Assembly: GCF_002157225.2 (NCBI RefSeq)
Contig: NZ_CP020038.1
Coordinates: 806,001-870,000 of the forward strand
Length of the DNA stretch: 64,000 bases
Source: Agarilytica rhodophyticola
GTDB lineage: Bacteria > Pseudomonadota > Gammaproteobacteria > Pseudomonadales > Cellvibrionaceae
Reading direction: 5' to 3'
The notes under the pieces were generated by a model, which saw only the letters and a program-made list of their open reading frames with translations, was not told the origin of the DNA and made no database searches. Every line of letters begins with the position of its first letter. Position 1 is the stretch's first letter. Both the position numbers and the translations under genes were made by a program. This document shows positions 1 to 8,700 of the stretch, piece by piece.

Positions 1-127
1 TTTTAATAAATAGAGTTTTAATACGCTTCTAATATTGAAAATAATTTTCAATTAGTTCGCACCAAAAATAAGCGTATACAATTTGATACAAAAAAAACTC
101 TCATTAAAGTAATAAAAGGAGTAAATT

Positions 128-184
128 ATGAAAGTGTGTTCATCATGGATAAGAGAGCGAGTGTTATTTCTCTTCACTCTTTAG
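128..184 (+). CDS. Possible 18-residue small protein or leader peptide
   Basis: A short frame starts at ATG 128, about 7 bases after a strong Shine-Dalgarno sequence (AAAAGGAG), and stops at TAG 182-184. The product would be 18 residues, with several Arg and a hydrophobic Leu/Phe-rich end (MKVCSSWIRE...). The only support is the ribosome site and its position upstream of the sigma-factor gene. It has no recognisable family and could be chance. Confidence 0.2.
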   Translation: MKVCSSWIRERVLFLFTL

Positions 185-290
185 TTAGTGATTATTCCAT
201 AGAGAATAAATATTGGATCGATATTAAATATTTATAGGCGTTGATTGGCTATCTTAATCAGATGCTCTAAATAGTATCAATAGATGAACA

Positions 291-306
291 TGGTATGATT
301 TTTGTT
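291..306 (+). promoter_or_regulatory. Weak sigma54 (-24/-12) promoter candidate
   Basis: TGGTATG-N4-TTGTT resembles the sigma54 consensus TGGCACG-N4-TTGCW. It has the correct 10-base gap between the GG and the -12 G, but GT instead of GC at -12. It lies about 220 bases before the chosen start of the HrpL-like gene. In Pseudomonas syringae hrpL is transcribed from a sigma54 promoter, which is why the match is noted. A 16-base degenerate match in AT-rich DNA can be chance. Confidence 0.25.
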
Positions 307-524
307 GTGATAAGTATTATATATAGTGCATGTAGAAACTTAGAGTAAGCTGATTTAATTCTCTAAGTTATGCAATCAAAGATTCTAGATATATAAAGTG
401 TTAAGTGACTAAAGAGCGTAAGTGTCTTTTAAAGAGTTTAATAACTGATTGGATAGGACATTGATTTTTTGTCGCTTAAATCATCTTTCGTGTGAAGCAG
501 TCAAATAAAAGAGTTGAATATAAT

Positions 525-1088
525 ATGAGCCTGGTAAATGTGAGATTAGAACCCAAGCGCGACAATACCGAAAGTATTGAGAGTATTATAAGAAATAATA
601 CCGTGTATTTGCGCAGATTTATCGCAAGGAGAGTTAAGAATAAATGTGATATCGATGATTATATGCAAGCGACATTGCTGGAAGTCATACGTTCGTATAA
701 CAGCTTTCGTGGTGAATCTCAGGTAAAGACGTGGTTGTGTGGTATCGCTTACAACGTCATTCGTAATGACTTAAAACGTAAAGAAAAGAAGCCAACAGTA
801 TTGCTCGAAGAGATGTCAGCAGATATTGACTCACTGTCTTGTGCTAGCGCCTCATGCCTACCAAAAGTGAGTGATCCGGCCGATATTGTCGAATATGATG
901 AGCAAATAAGCCATTTGCATACAAAACTCGAGTCGCTGCCTCAGAAGATGCGAGGTGTTGTTAATTCTCTAATAATCGAAGGCAATAGCTATCAAGATAC
1001 GGCAGTCACATTTAACGTTCCCCTTGGAACTGTTCAGTCGAGAATGGCAAATGCGCGCAAAATATTGAGGACAGAGCTGAAAAGGTAG
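525..1088 (+). CDS. ECF sigma factor, HrpL-like
   Basis: A 187-residue ECF-type sigma factor with region 2 (LRRFIARRVKN, then DIDDYMQATLLEVIRSY and TWLCGIAYNVIRN) and region 4 helix-turn-helix (SYQDTAVTFNVPLGTVQSRM). The region 2 wording, especially RRVKN, DDIDD-like acids and TWLCGIA.N.IRN, closely follows the HrpL family as I remember it. HrpL directs RNA polymerase to hrp-box promoters of type III secretion genes and effectors. ATG 525 is preferred: it follows an AAAAGAG sequence and gives a HrpL-like N-terminal length. An in-frame GTG at 492 would add 11 residues but has no ribosome site. No anti-sigma gene follows. An hrp-box candidate lies 650 bases downstream in front of the next gene. 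Sigma-factor identity is firm; the HrpL role is inferred from sequence and context. Confidence 0.85.
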   Translation: MSLVNVRLEPKRDNTESIESIIRNNTVYLRRFIARRVKNKCDIDDYMQATLLEVIRSYNSFRGESQVKTWLCGIAYNVIRNDLKRKEKKPTVLLEEMSADIDSLSCASASCLPKVSDPADIVEYDEQISHLHTKLESLPQKMRGVVNSLIIEGNSYQDTAVTFNVPLGTVQSRMANARKILRTELKR

Positions 1089-1892
1089 CTAATTACCTAG
1101 AAAACTGTGCTTATGTGGAATTGTATTCATAGTAGAGTACATAATTACTAAGAGCTACCGAGTTACCAACTATTTAATTGATGATATATCTATAGCTAAT
1201 TTTTTGTTATTGATCGTCTTCAGATATATATTTACGTTTGATAAAAGCTTTATTTTTATATGATGTTGTATACCGAGTATTTTGACCATTCAGTTAACCT
1301 TTATTATCTTTTATTTAGAGTTATATTGAAGTATTAATTTTAAAAGATTGTAATCTCCTATATTAGACTTAACATTTTCTGGTTCATGCTAGAACGTAGG
1401 GAAATCCACTGACTTCGCATTACTTATCTTATTTAGCTGTACTCCTTATGCTCTCTATTGGTTTTTGAAAGTTATTGTATTTTTAATAATACAAACAGAC
1501 GTTAGTTAGCAATAACTAGGCTGTTCCAATTTTATAGAGTATTTGATCGACATATAGATTACAGCTAAGTCTATTGTCGCCGCATTATAGTATCTTTTTA
1601 ATCGAATTTATTGTTTTAAGTGATTTTTTTACGGGTTACTTATTATACCGATAAAAACAATATAAAGATAAAAGATGTCAGCTGTTAACTATACACCTAC
1701 AAAGTCTTCTTAGATTTTTCGCGTGACTCTTACCGAACTGCTTAATAAATCTCACCACACACGAATATATTAATTAATTTCAGTTAATCTAAGTTTCTAG
1801 TGATTTTTCCTGAAATGATTATTTATTTTCTGAATGTACCAAAGTGTTTTTAATCACAGCTTTTATTTGTAACTAAGATAGGGAAAAAGCAT
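1089..1892. other. 800-base AT-rich intergenic region with hrp-box candidate
   Basis: No open frame of useful length and no RNA gene recognised. The only signal found is the hrp-box-like element at 1734-1761, listed separately, which points toward the downstream 724-residue protein. Confidence 0.6.
1734..1761 (+). promoter_or_regulatory. Candidate hrp-box promoter (HrpL target)
   Basis: CGAACT, then 15 bases, then CCACACA. The known HrpL-dependent promoter is GGAACC/T-N15-17-CCACNNA, so the -35 part differs at one position from the GGAACT variant. The -10 part and spacing fit exactly. It lies 131 bases before the ATG at 1893 on the same strand and about 650 bases after an HrpL-like sigma gene. 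No second copy with correct spacing was found before the genes at 4472, 4888 or 5745. Confidence 0.5.
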
Positions 1893-4067
1893 ATGAACCT
1901 GATAGATAACTTGGTGAGCTATAATAAAAAGCAAGATCTCTTGCCTAGAGAATTCTCACATCAACCCAAGCCTATGATAAAGAAAGGAGGCCCAATCAGA
2001 ATCAAGGATGACTCAAATGGCAATATGCCGATGTTCAAAACCTTTAGTAGCAATACTAAAGGCTCCATACCCATGACAAGTGGCACTTCTGATGAAAATC
2101 TTGAAACTTTCAATGCATTCATTAAAGCATTGATTGCCTTTGTTAGTGGTGAAAAGAACTTGCGGAATGAATACGGTAACCTTTTTCAGAATTCACCTAT
2201 TGCTGGTGTCAACCCTGTGGGGGCAAATAGACCTGCGGCACCAACGCCTGAAAATTTGAGCCAAGGCCAAAAAGATAAAGCTCTGAAAAATCTTATCAAG
2301 CAACACCCTAAAGGATTAGATTTCATGAAGCATTATGATATGAAAATTCATGGGCCCCTTACGGAAAAACGCCTTGATGAGCTAGGTATAGATAAGAATT
2401 TAGGTAAACACGAGGTTGCTGCCGTAGGCAGTAGTAAAGGCGCTAGTGTCGATGTTCACGAGGAGGGTAAAGGTAGCAAGAAAGGGGATTACAAAGCGAT
2501 ACAACAATTACTTTCAGACAGAAAGAACAGGGAGAAAAACGGTATATTTTTGACTGATGACCAAGCAAGCGCGGTAGCTAGAACTCTAGCGAATCGAGGA
2601 GGAGATGCCTCTAACGTTGTTGATCAGATTAAGGATTTACACAAAAAACATCGTAAAGATCCAGCAAAATATCAAGCCGCAGTATCCACATATCTGGAGA
2701 AGAATGGCGCAGTAGATATGGGAGATGAGCAGCGTTATAAGTTAATGAATGCATCATTAACCGGCTCAAAAATACATGTGGAGCCGCCATCCATGTCGCC
2801 TGAAATGCAAGCTGAAATGGCTGGTATTATGGAGGAAAACAAAGATAAAAATAAAAAGTTCAATGGTATCCAAGGGTTAGATGGCCGCGTTGATTTGAGC
2901 TTATTTGAAGAGTATACAATTAAAGGTGTCGATAAAAAAACAGGGAAAAAAGTTGAAATAAAGATGAGTAAGGATGACATTGCCGCGGCTAGGTTAGAAC
3001 CAGGTCGTTTACAGAACCTTAAAGGTAGAGATTTATCAAACCTAAAAAATGTGGAGATTGATGGTAAAGTCAATGATACGGGAAAATGGGGTGTGACTCG
3101 CAATGTTAAAGTTAAGGTAAAAGATCTAAATAAAATATTTGACCCTAATGGCAAGAATAAAAAAGGCGAGAAGGCAACTTTTGCTGACTACGAAAAGAAA
3201 AGCTTCTGGAGTAAGTTATGGGGCGGAATAAAAGGCGCTTTTAAAGGCGTGTGGAATGGAATTAAATCTGTTGCCAAAGGTGCATGGGGCCTAGCCAAAG
3301 GCGTCTGGAAAGGCGCGGCAAACTTTATGAAGGGTGTTGCTACCTTCGACTTTAAAGGTGCGTTTAAAAATGGTTTCAATAGTGTTTTGAGCGGCGTTAA
3401 AGATGCTGCTACCGGAGTTGGTAAAGGTGTTAAAGAGGCAACTTCTGGTCTCGTTAACTACTTTAGCTCGACAGTTGGTGCGTTTGGTGGCGCTATTTTC
3501 GGCGACGATTTTGGTGATAAGCTAAAGAAAGGCTGGGATTTTGTTGGTAATACCGTGGCGAATGTATTCACCGCTCCAATAACAGGTGCAGCCCAATTAA
3601 CTTCGGGTACTGTGGATCTGGTCAGAAGTAACTTCGATCCTAAAAAAATAGGCCAAGCTCTAAAAGATATGGGCTCGGGAGCTATAGACGTTCTTGGTGC
3701 ATTCACTGGAGGTACCTCTGCAATGGCTAAAAGTATCTTTAAGAATGGCATAATGGGAACTATGAAAGCGAGTTCTAGGAGTATTCGTGGTCTTAAGCCT
3801 ATAGATGATCTAGCCGCAAAAGGAACTGGGTTAGGAGGTAAAATTACAGTTGCCGATGTATTTAGGCATCCAAGTCTATTAGGCGATTTTATGAAAAAAC
3901 AAGCACCGAAAATTGCTATGAAATCAGCGCAAGATGCGGCGCTAGAAAATGACAAGGTTAATGCCTATTTAAATGATTTATATGCAACAGGGGAAGGTAT
4001 TCAGAACGAGATCTACGCTAGTGGTGAAAATATTAAGACGACTGCAAGTGATAAGCTATATAGCTAG
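1893..4067 (+). CDS. Large Gly/Lys-rich protein, candidate type III translocator or effector
   Basis: A 724-residue protein without a Sec signal peptide or known enzyme motifs. Residues 1-200 are polar and low in structure. Residues 200-430 are Lys-rich and charged. Residues about 434-525 form an unusual amphipathic module in which Trp/Phe, Lys and Gly recur every few residues (FWSKLWGGIKGAF, KGVWNGIKSVAKGAW, KGVWKGAANFMKG). A Gly/Ala-rich hydrophobic stretch follows to about 660. Such a module can insert into membranes. The gene sits next to an HrpL-like sigma factor and behind a candidate hrp-box. In P. syringae hrpK, a large accessory translocator gene, adjoins hrpL, so an HrpK-like or harpin-like role is possible, but I see no firm homology. 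Start ATG 1893 follows a GGG-containing site. Confidence 0.75.
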   Translation: MNLIDNLVSYNKKQDLLPREFSHQPKPMIKKGGPIRIKDDSNGNMPMFKTFSSNTKGSIPMTSGTSDENLETFNAFIKALIAFVSGEKNLRNEYGNLFQNSPIAGVNPVGANRPAAPTPENLSQGQKDKALKNLIKQHPKGLDFMKHYDMKIHGPLTEKRLDELGIDKNLGKHEVAAVGSSKGASVDVHEEGKGSKKGDYKAIQQLLSDRKNREKNGIFLTDDQASAVARTLANRGGDASNVVDQIKDLHKKHRKDPAKYQAAVSTYLEKNGAVDMGDEQRYKLMNASLTGSKIHVEPPSMSPEMQAEMAGIMEENKDKNKKFNGIQGLDGRVDLSLFEEYTIKGVDKKTGKKVEIKMSKDDIAAARLEPGRLQNLKGRDLSNLKNVEIDGKVNDTGKWGVTRNVKVKVKDLNKIFDPNGKNKKGEKATFADYEKKSFWSKLWGGIKGAFKGVWNGIKSVAKGAWGLAKGVWKGAANFMKGVATFDFKGAFKNGFNSVLSGVKDAATGVGKGVKEATSGLVNYFSSTVGAFGGAIFGDDFGDKLKKGWDFVGNTVANVFTAPITGAAQLTSGTVDLVRSNFDPKKIGQALKDMGSGAIDVLGAFTGGTSAMAKSIFKNGIMGTMKASSRSIRGLKPIDDLAAKGTGLGGKITVADVFRHPSLLGDFMKKQAPKIAMKSAQDAALENDKVNAYLNDLYATGEGIQNEIYASGENIKTTASDKLYS

Positions 4068-4471
4068 TATCGTCTATCTTTCCGATAGTATCTTATACAA
4101 GGCTTTTGTGCATTAACTTTTTCAATCTGGGAGTACTTCTTATGGTACTTCTGGATCTTACCCTAAAAACTATCCATATCAATTTTCTATTGTAAATGTA
4201 TGCAGTAGAACTCTTATACATCTATGTTTTTTCTTCCCAGAAGATCACCTACTTATGGCGGGTTCTTGCCGGTTTTAATAAGGTGATACTATGAAATATT
4301 GCTAAGTCTTGGCACTTAGTTTTTTATAGCTGTATTTTATTTTTCCATTTTTTTCCAAATTGAAATAAATTGCGTCAATTGGCTTTCTATTGCTGAAATT
4401 GTGAACTTTAGATGTTCAAATATTACTAATCAGTAAAGGCAAAATACATTCATTATCTTTTGGTTTCGACT
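4068..4471. other. Intergenic region, no gene seen
   Basis: AT-rich spacer with only weak inverted repeats, among them a TATCG/CGATA pair just after the stop at 4067 and an ATCACCT/AGGTGAT pair near 4244-4285. No hrp-box with correct spacing and no open frame of note. Confidence 0.5.
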
Positions 4472-4798
4472 ATGAAAAGCTTAAGTTACTTTAGTGGTGA
4501 GTTTTCAGAAAATAAGTCATCTACTAAAAAGTATTGGCTCAATATTATTCTAAGGTTTCTTAATGTCATATTCTTGACTACTAGTGCTATACTTTTCGTG
4601 GCAGCTGTCATAGCCGTTCTATTTAGTACCTTGATGTATCAATTAGAAATTTTAAGTGGCTTCTCATCAAGTTGGCTCACACTGGTAAATGATTTTGCCA
4701 TGTTCTCAATTTTTATTTCATCTCCAGCCGCCTTGTTGTTCTCCTTTCCTGGTTTTTTAAAAGGCCATGAGATAGAAAAACGTGCTTCTGTACGATAA
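4472..4798 (+). CDS. Small membrane protein, two TM segments, unknown
   Basis: A 108-residue protein starting at ATG 4472; an in-frame TTG at 4460 would add four residues. Two hydrophobic helices are visible, about residues 24-52 (NIILRFLNVIFLTTSAILFV) and 72-92 (FAMFSIFISSPAALLFSF), with a polar N-terminus and a charged C-terminal tail. It has no recognised family. It lies between two candidate type III substrates and 89 bases before another membrane protein on the same strand. It could be an accessory or immunity-like membrane factor, but nothing in the sequence decides that. The start has no strong ribosome site. Confidence 0.55.
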   Translation: MKSLSYFSGEFSENKSSTKKYWLNIILRFLNVIFLTTSAILFVAAVIAVLFSTLMYQLEILSGFSSSWLTLVNDFAMFSIFISSPAALLFSFPGFLKGHEIEKRASVR

Positions 4799-4887
4799 TA
4801 CAGATTTTTGATGACATTTTTTTAAATTAAATTTCATATATTTAATATGTCTGCTTACGATAGAAAATATATAAGGAATATATAACA

Positions 4888-5496
4888 GTGTCAGATATAA
4901 ATTTATCTTCTACAAGTATTAATTCTTATGGCGTGGGTAGTGAAAAAAATGATGCGCTAAGTCTTGCAGAAAGTAAAAGACCTACCACGCTTGGCGATAG
5001 TCAGTCTATCGAAAAGGAAAGTATTCGTTGGGAAGAGGATGACCGCACTATAGAAGAGAGAATCGAAGATGGTCTTGAAGAAATAGACGTTTCTACTGCC
5101 GAGGAATTTCATAACGAAGAAATTCTTGCAAAAGATGGGAAAATGGAAAAATTGAACACAATTGTTACCGCTGCCTGGATAACAACTCCTCAAAAATCAG
5201 ATAAAAATAAAGAAGAAAATCGTATTGCTGAGGATGCCATGGTCAGAAGCAAGCGATATAACATCTTAAGTGAAATACTCTATATTGGTATGGCAGTAAT
5301 ACTACTAACGTTATTTTTCCTCAGTTACTACTTTAAACACTATGATTATGATATAGAAGATAACGAATTATTTATCAAGTTTTCAACTTTGCCTAGGAAG
5401 TACCTCTATTCACATGAGGAGGGTTCGACAGAGGTAATTGGGCAGCGTCAAAAAAGTGAAATACATAAAAATAAAAATAAATCGAATAATAATTAA
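4888..5496 (+). CDS. Acidic single-pass membrane protein, unknown
   Basis: A 202-residue protein from a GTG start with AAGGA 11 bases upstream. The first 120 residues are Ser/Glu/Asp-rich with no signal peptide (WEEDDRTIEERIEDGLEE). One strong hydrophobic helix follows at about 127-150 (LSEILYIGMAVILLTLFFL), then a 50-residue Lys/Asn-rich tail. The layout suggests an inner-membrane protein with an acidic cytoplasmic N-terminus, or a secreted protein with one membrane helix. It has no recognised family. It is co-oriented with its neighbours, and the 1218-residue gene starts 248 bases later. Confidence 0.6.
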   Translation: MSDINLSSTSINSYGVGSEKNDALSLAESKRPTTLGDSQSIEKESIRWEEDDRTIEERIEDGLEEIDVSTAEEFHNEEILAKDGKMEKLNTIVTAAWITTPQKSDKNKEENRIAEDAMVRSKRYNILSEILYIGMAVILLTLFFLSYYFKHYDYDIEDNELFIKFSTLPRKYLYSHEEGSTEVIGQRQKSEIHKNKNKSNNN

Positions 5497-5744
5497 ACCC
5501 AAAAGGTTTGCACATTTATTAACTAAATAAAAATAATTAAATATAATCTTAGTCAAATAGTTTTTTGTGGTAGCAAGTTAAATTTTATGGGTATGAAGTC
5601 ATGGCGTAAACGTTTACTACAAAAAGGCAAATAATAATAATTTCAGGAAGAAAAGAGTTTTGTGTGTCCCAATTTTCATTATTAAAATCAATATAAATTT
5701 ACTTGCCAAGCAAATAAACAGAACACAATATTGAGATAGAAAAT

Positions 5745-8700
5745 ATGAGATCTGGCACTACTCTTCGTCACCTTTTTAGAAGCAACAAAGCTCAAGAAAA
5801 TTCGCCACGTGAGGCCAAACTTGATACTGGCAAACCATCTATGATGGCGCGCTTGAGGCAGAGCCTGAGGCGGTCTAGACCGGCTCAACCTGTTATGCAG
5901 CAAAATGCAAGCGGGAACAAGCAGAATACTTCTACTTCACTTCTCGGTGAGCAAATTCAAAGAGATCCTGCAAGGTTTGGTTTTTCATCTAGAATACAGG
6001 CATCTCAAGTTGCTCCTAGCTTCGACGGTAAAGTTTTAAATTATGATTTGAGTAATACTCCTGGGCCTATTGACAGAGATCCTGCCCGACCACAACGACC
6101 TTCGTCTTTTTTGCCTGCCCAAGCGGAAACGCAGCTACCTCCAGGTGCGTCCTCCTCCTCAGTATCTTCAGCTTCATTTGTTGCTGCCCAAGCAGAAGCT
6201 CAACTTACACCGGTAAGTACTGCTCTTACACGAATTCCTGATAGGGAAAGTGGAAGCTTTTTGGTTGATGGATCGAGTAAAGTACTGCTCTCCGATGTTG
6301 AAATGTTATTTAACAATTTGGCGAATAGTGTTAAAAACAAAAATCCTACCCTAGCAGTTAAATTGAGCGAATATGCTGATCAGGCGCGCTCTGATGCGCG
6401 AAGAAGTGATGACCCTAGTACTGCAACTATGTCTATAAAGGAAACGAAAGATTTATCTAATTTATTTGAGAATCTAGGAACACAGCTACCAAGTAAGGGT
6501 TTACGTGATACGGTGAAAGCACTGGCAATAACCACTAAAGCATCAGCATACATACAAGCTAAACCCTTAGTCGAGCAGAAAATGAATAAAGAAATGGATT
6601 TTCTAAACGATCCGGGCTCAAGTATAAACACCGATGTGAATGTCGAAGGGCGTCTTGGTTGGGATATATTGTCGGGTCTTATCACTGACGTGTTCCAAGT
6701 CGGACCTGAGGGGAAATTTAAAGGGACTAGAGCTACAGTACTGTTTCCGGAAGATGAATCACTATTTATTCGCGCTACAAATGCTTCTGGTACTGTAAAT
6801 GTGGGTGCTAAAGCGAAGCTCACAAAGGTTTTTAATGTCAGTGCTAATCCAATTAATTATAGCTATACAAAAGCTATGAGGAACGACGTTTATCTTAGCA
6901 CGGAGCACTATATAAATGAGGAAGGCTTTCGTAAAGCAAATTACAATCTTTCGGAGCTTGAGGAGCCTAGCAAGAAGGAGAGTGATAATCCGGCTGACAA
7001 GAAATCCAGAAGAATAGGAGCAAATGATTTTAGTGTAGTAGGAAGAGTTAAAAATGCCGCGGGCCAACTTATGGGCTTAACTTCAAATGCTCCGGTTACA
7101 GAAGGGTTGCAAGCCATACAGCGAGAAATAAATGGTATAGACCCCAGAAATGAGATGAAAAACTATGAAGAAGTTTTGCAGGCTGCGGTAAATGCAGAGT
7201 CTAGAACAACTGAACTCCTTAAAAAACATTTAGGAATTGATGTGGGCAATAATTCATTGGGCGCTACTGCTCCAATAAGAACAACTCCTGTTGTTGGTAA
7301 AGTATCCACACATAGTTACAGTCCTAATGCCGCAGCTAATATTAATATTCCAGGTGCTGCCAGCTTCGGTTTTGGAGCAAGTGGAGTGCTTGCTCAAAAA
7401 ACGAAGGTGAGGATCGAGGTGCAAGATCCTTTAAGTGGTCTTCTTGCTCCTACGGAAACTTTACCTGATTATATGAGAGAAGCACATCAAGCCCGTCAGA
7501 AAACATTTCAAACTATGGAAGAAAATGTTAAACCTTTGTTATCCCGAATGCTTGCAGAGCGTTTTCCAAATTTAAAGGATGCGAATGGTGACTCTTCTGA
7601 TGCAGGAGTTCAGAATCTATTATCAAAAGCGAGTCCTCAGCAAGTTATGGATATAATCGAAAAAGAGATTATTCCTGACATGGATACCTATACGGATAGT
7701 GTATTAAAATATGATGATGGCGATAAAAGCCAGGCAGCCACTATGAAAGCTATGGAAAAAAAGTGGGGTGTAGAAAAGGGTGGACGCCAAGGGTTTTTAC
7801 AAGCGATTAATATTGGCTTGATGTCGGCGGCTATGAGTATTAGAGACCAACACTCAGTGGATGGTCATGGTAATAGAATTGATCCAGCAAAAGAGCGGGA
7901 TTATAAAGAATTTAAAACAAAAATCGATGCTGCACTTGATAGTTTTAATAAGCCTAAATTCAAATATGATAGAAGAGCCTTTCAAGATGGCTTATCTTTT
8001 ATGAGAGTCTTACCTATCGATATCACATCGAAAAAAGGAGAATTTAACTTTTCTGTTTCTAGTCTTGGTCAAGGAGAAGGCCCAATTAGCGGTTTAACGG
8101 GGGGAGGTAGCCCTATTAAAGTGTCGTATGAAGCTGCTAGGTTTGATCATTGGAGCCCTTATCAATCAGGAACGTTACACGGTGTTAAAATTGATCTGCC
8201 CGCAGGTTTAAATGCTGGGTTTGCAGCTGCAGGTTTTGAAGAAAAACTAAAAGAGTTGGGTGTTACTCAATCATTAAGCACTATTTTACAAAGTGCAAAT
8301 GTTTCTCTTGGTGCTAATATGCCGAAGGTAACGATCCATCTCCAACATTTCGATCCAGACTTCCGTAAGCAAGAAGATTTTCCTGGTGAACCACTTAAGA
8401 TAAAAGATTTCACACGAACAAATGTGACAGTAGGTGCTAATGCTGGAGGCGGCATAAATGTACCTCTTGTAGCATTGGGTGTGCCAGCTCCCGGCGCTTA
8501 TGTTGGGGGTAGCATCTCTGGTGGCGCTTCGGTTACCAAAATGGCCCATGAGTCGATTGGTAGTGATTCATTAAGCTATACTATGAAACGAGGCAGTCGA
8601 ATGATAGAACGTGGTCGCGCGGGTTTGTTGCCTGACTCACAAGAAACTGGAAAAGTAGATAAAAGTAAACAGCTACCTCAGTTTTTACAAGCTCAAAAAC

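Larger units (their letters stand above)
1..491. other. Non-coding lead-in of the window
   Basis: AT-rich stretch before the sigma-factor gene with no long open frame on either strand. It contains only a very short open frame with a good Shine-Dalgarno sequence (128-184) and a weak sigma54-like promoter match (291-306), both listed separately. Genes left of the window cannot be seen. Confidence 0.6.

Noticed and set aside
1391-1407. GAAC...CCACTGA resembling an hrp-box
   Set aside because: The gap between the two halves is 10 bases, far from the 15-17 required.
2735-3154. Minus-strand open frame inside the 724-residue gene
   Set aside because: Antisense shadow of a clearly coding, biased sequence; no ribosome site and Phe/Leu/Ser-rich composition typical of reversed coding DNA. 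The same applies to 3188-3379 and 3458-3955.
5587-5634. 15-residue basic open frame before the 1218-residue gene
   Set aside because: Too short and lacks a ribosome site; several such frames are expected by chance in this spacer.
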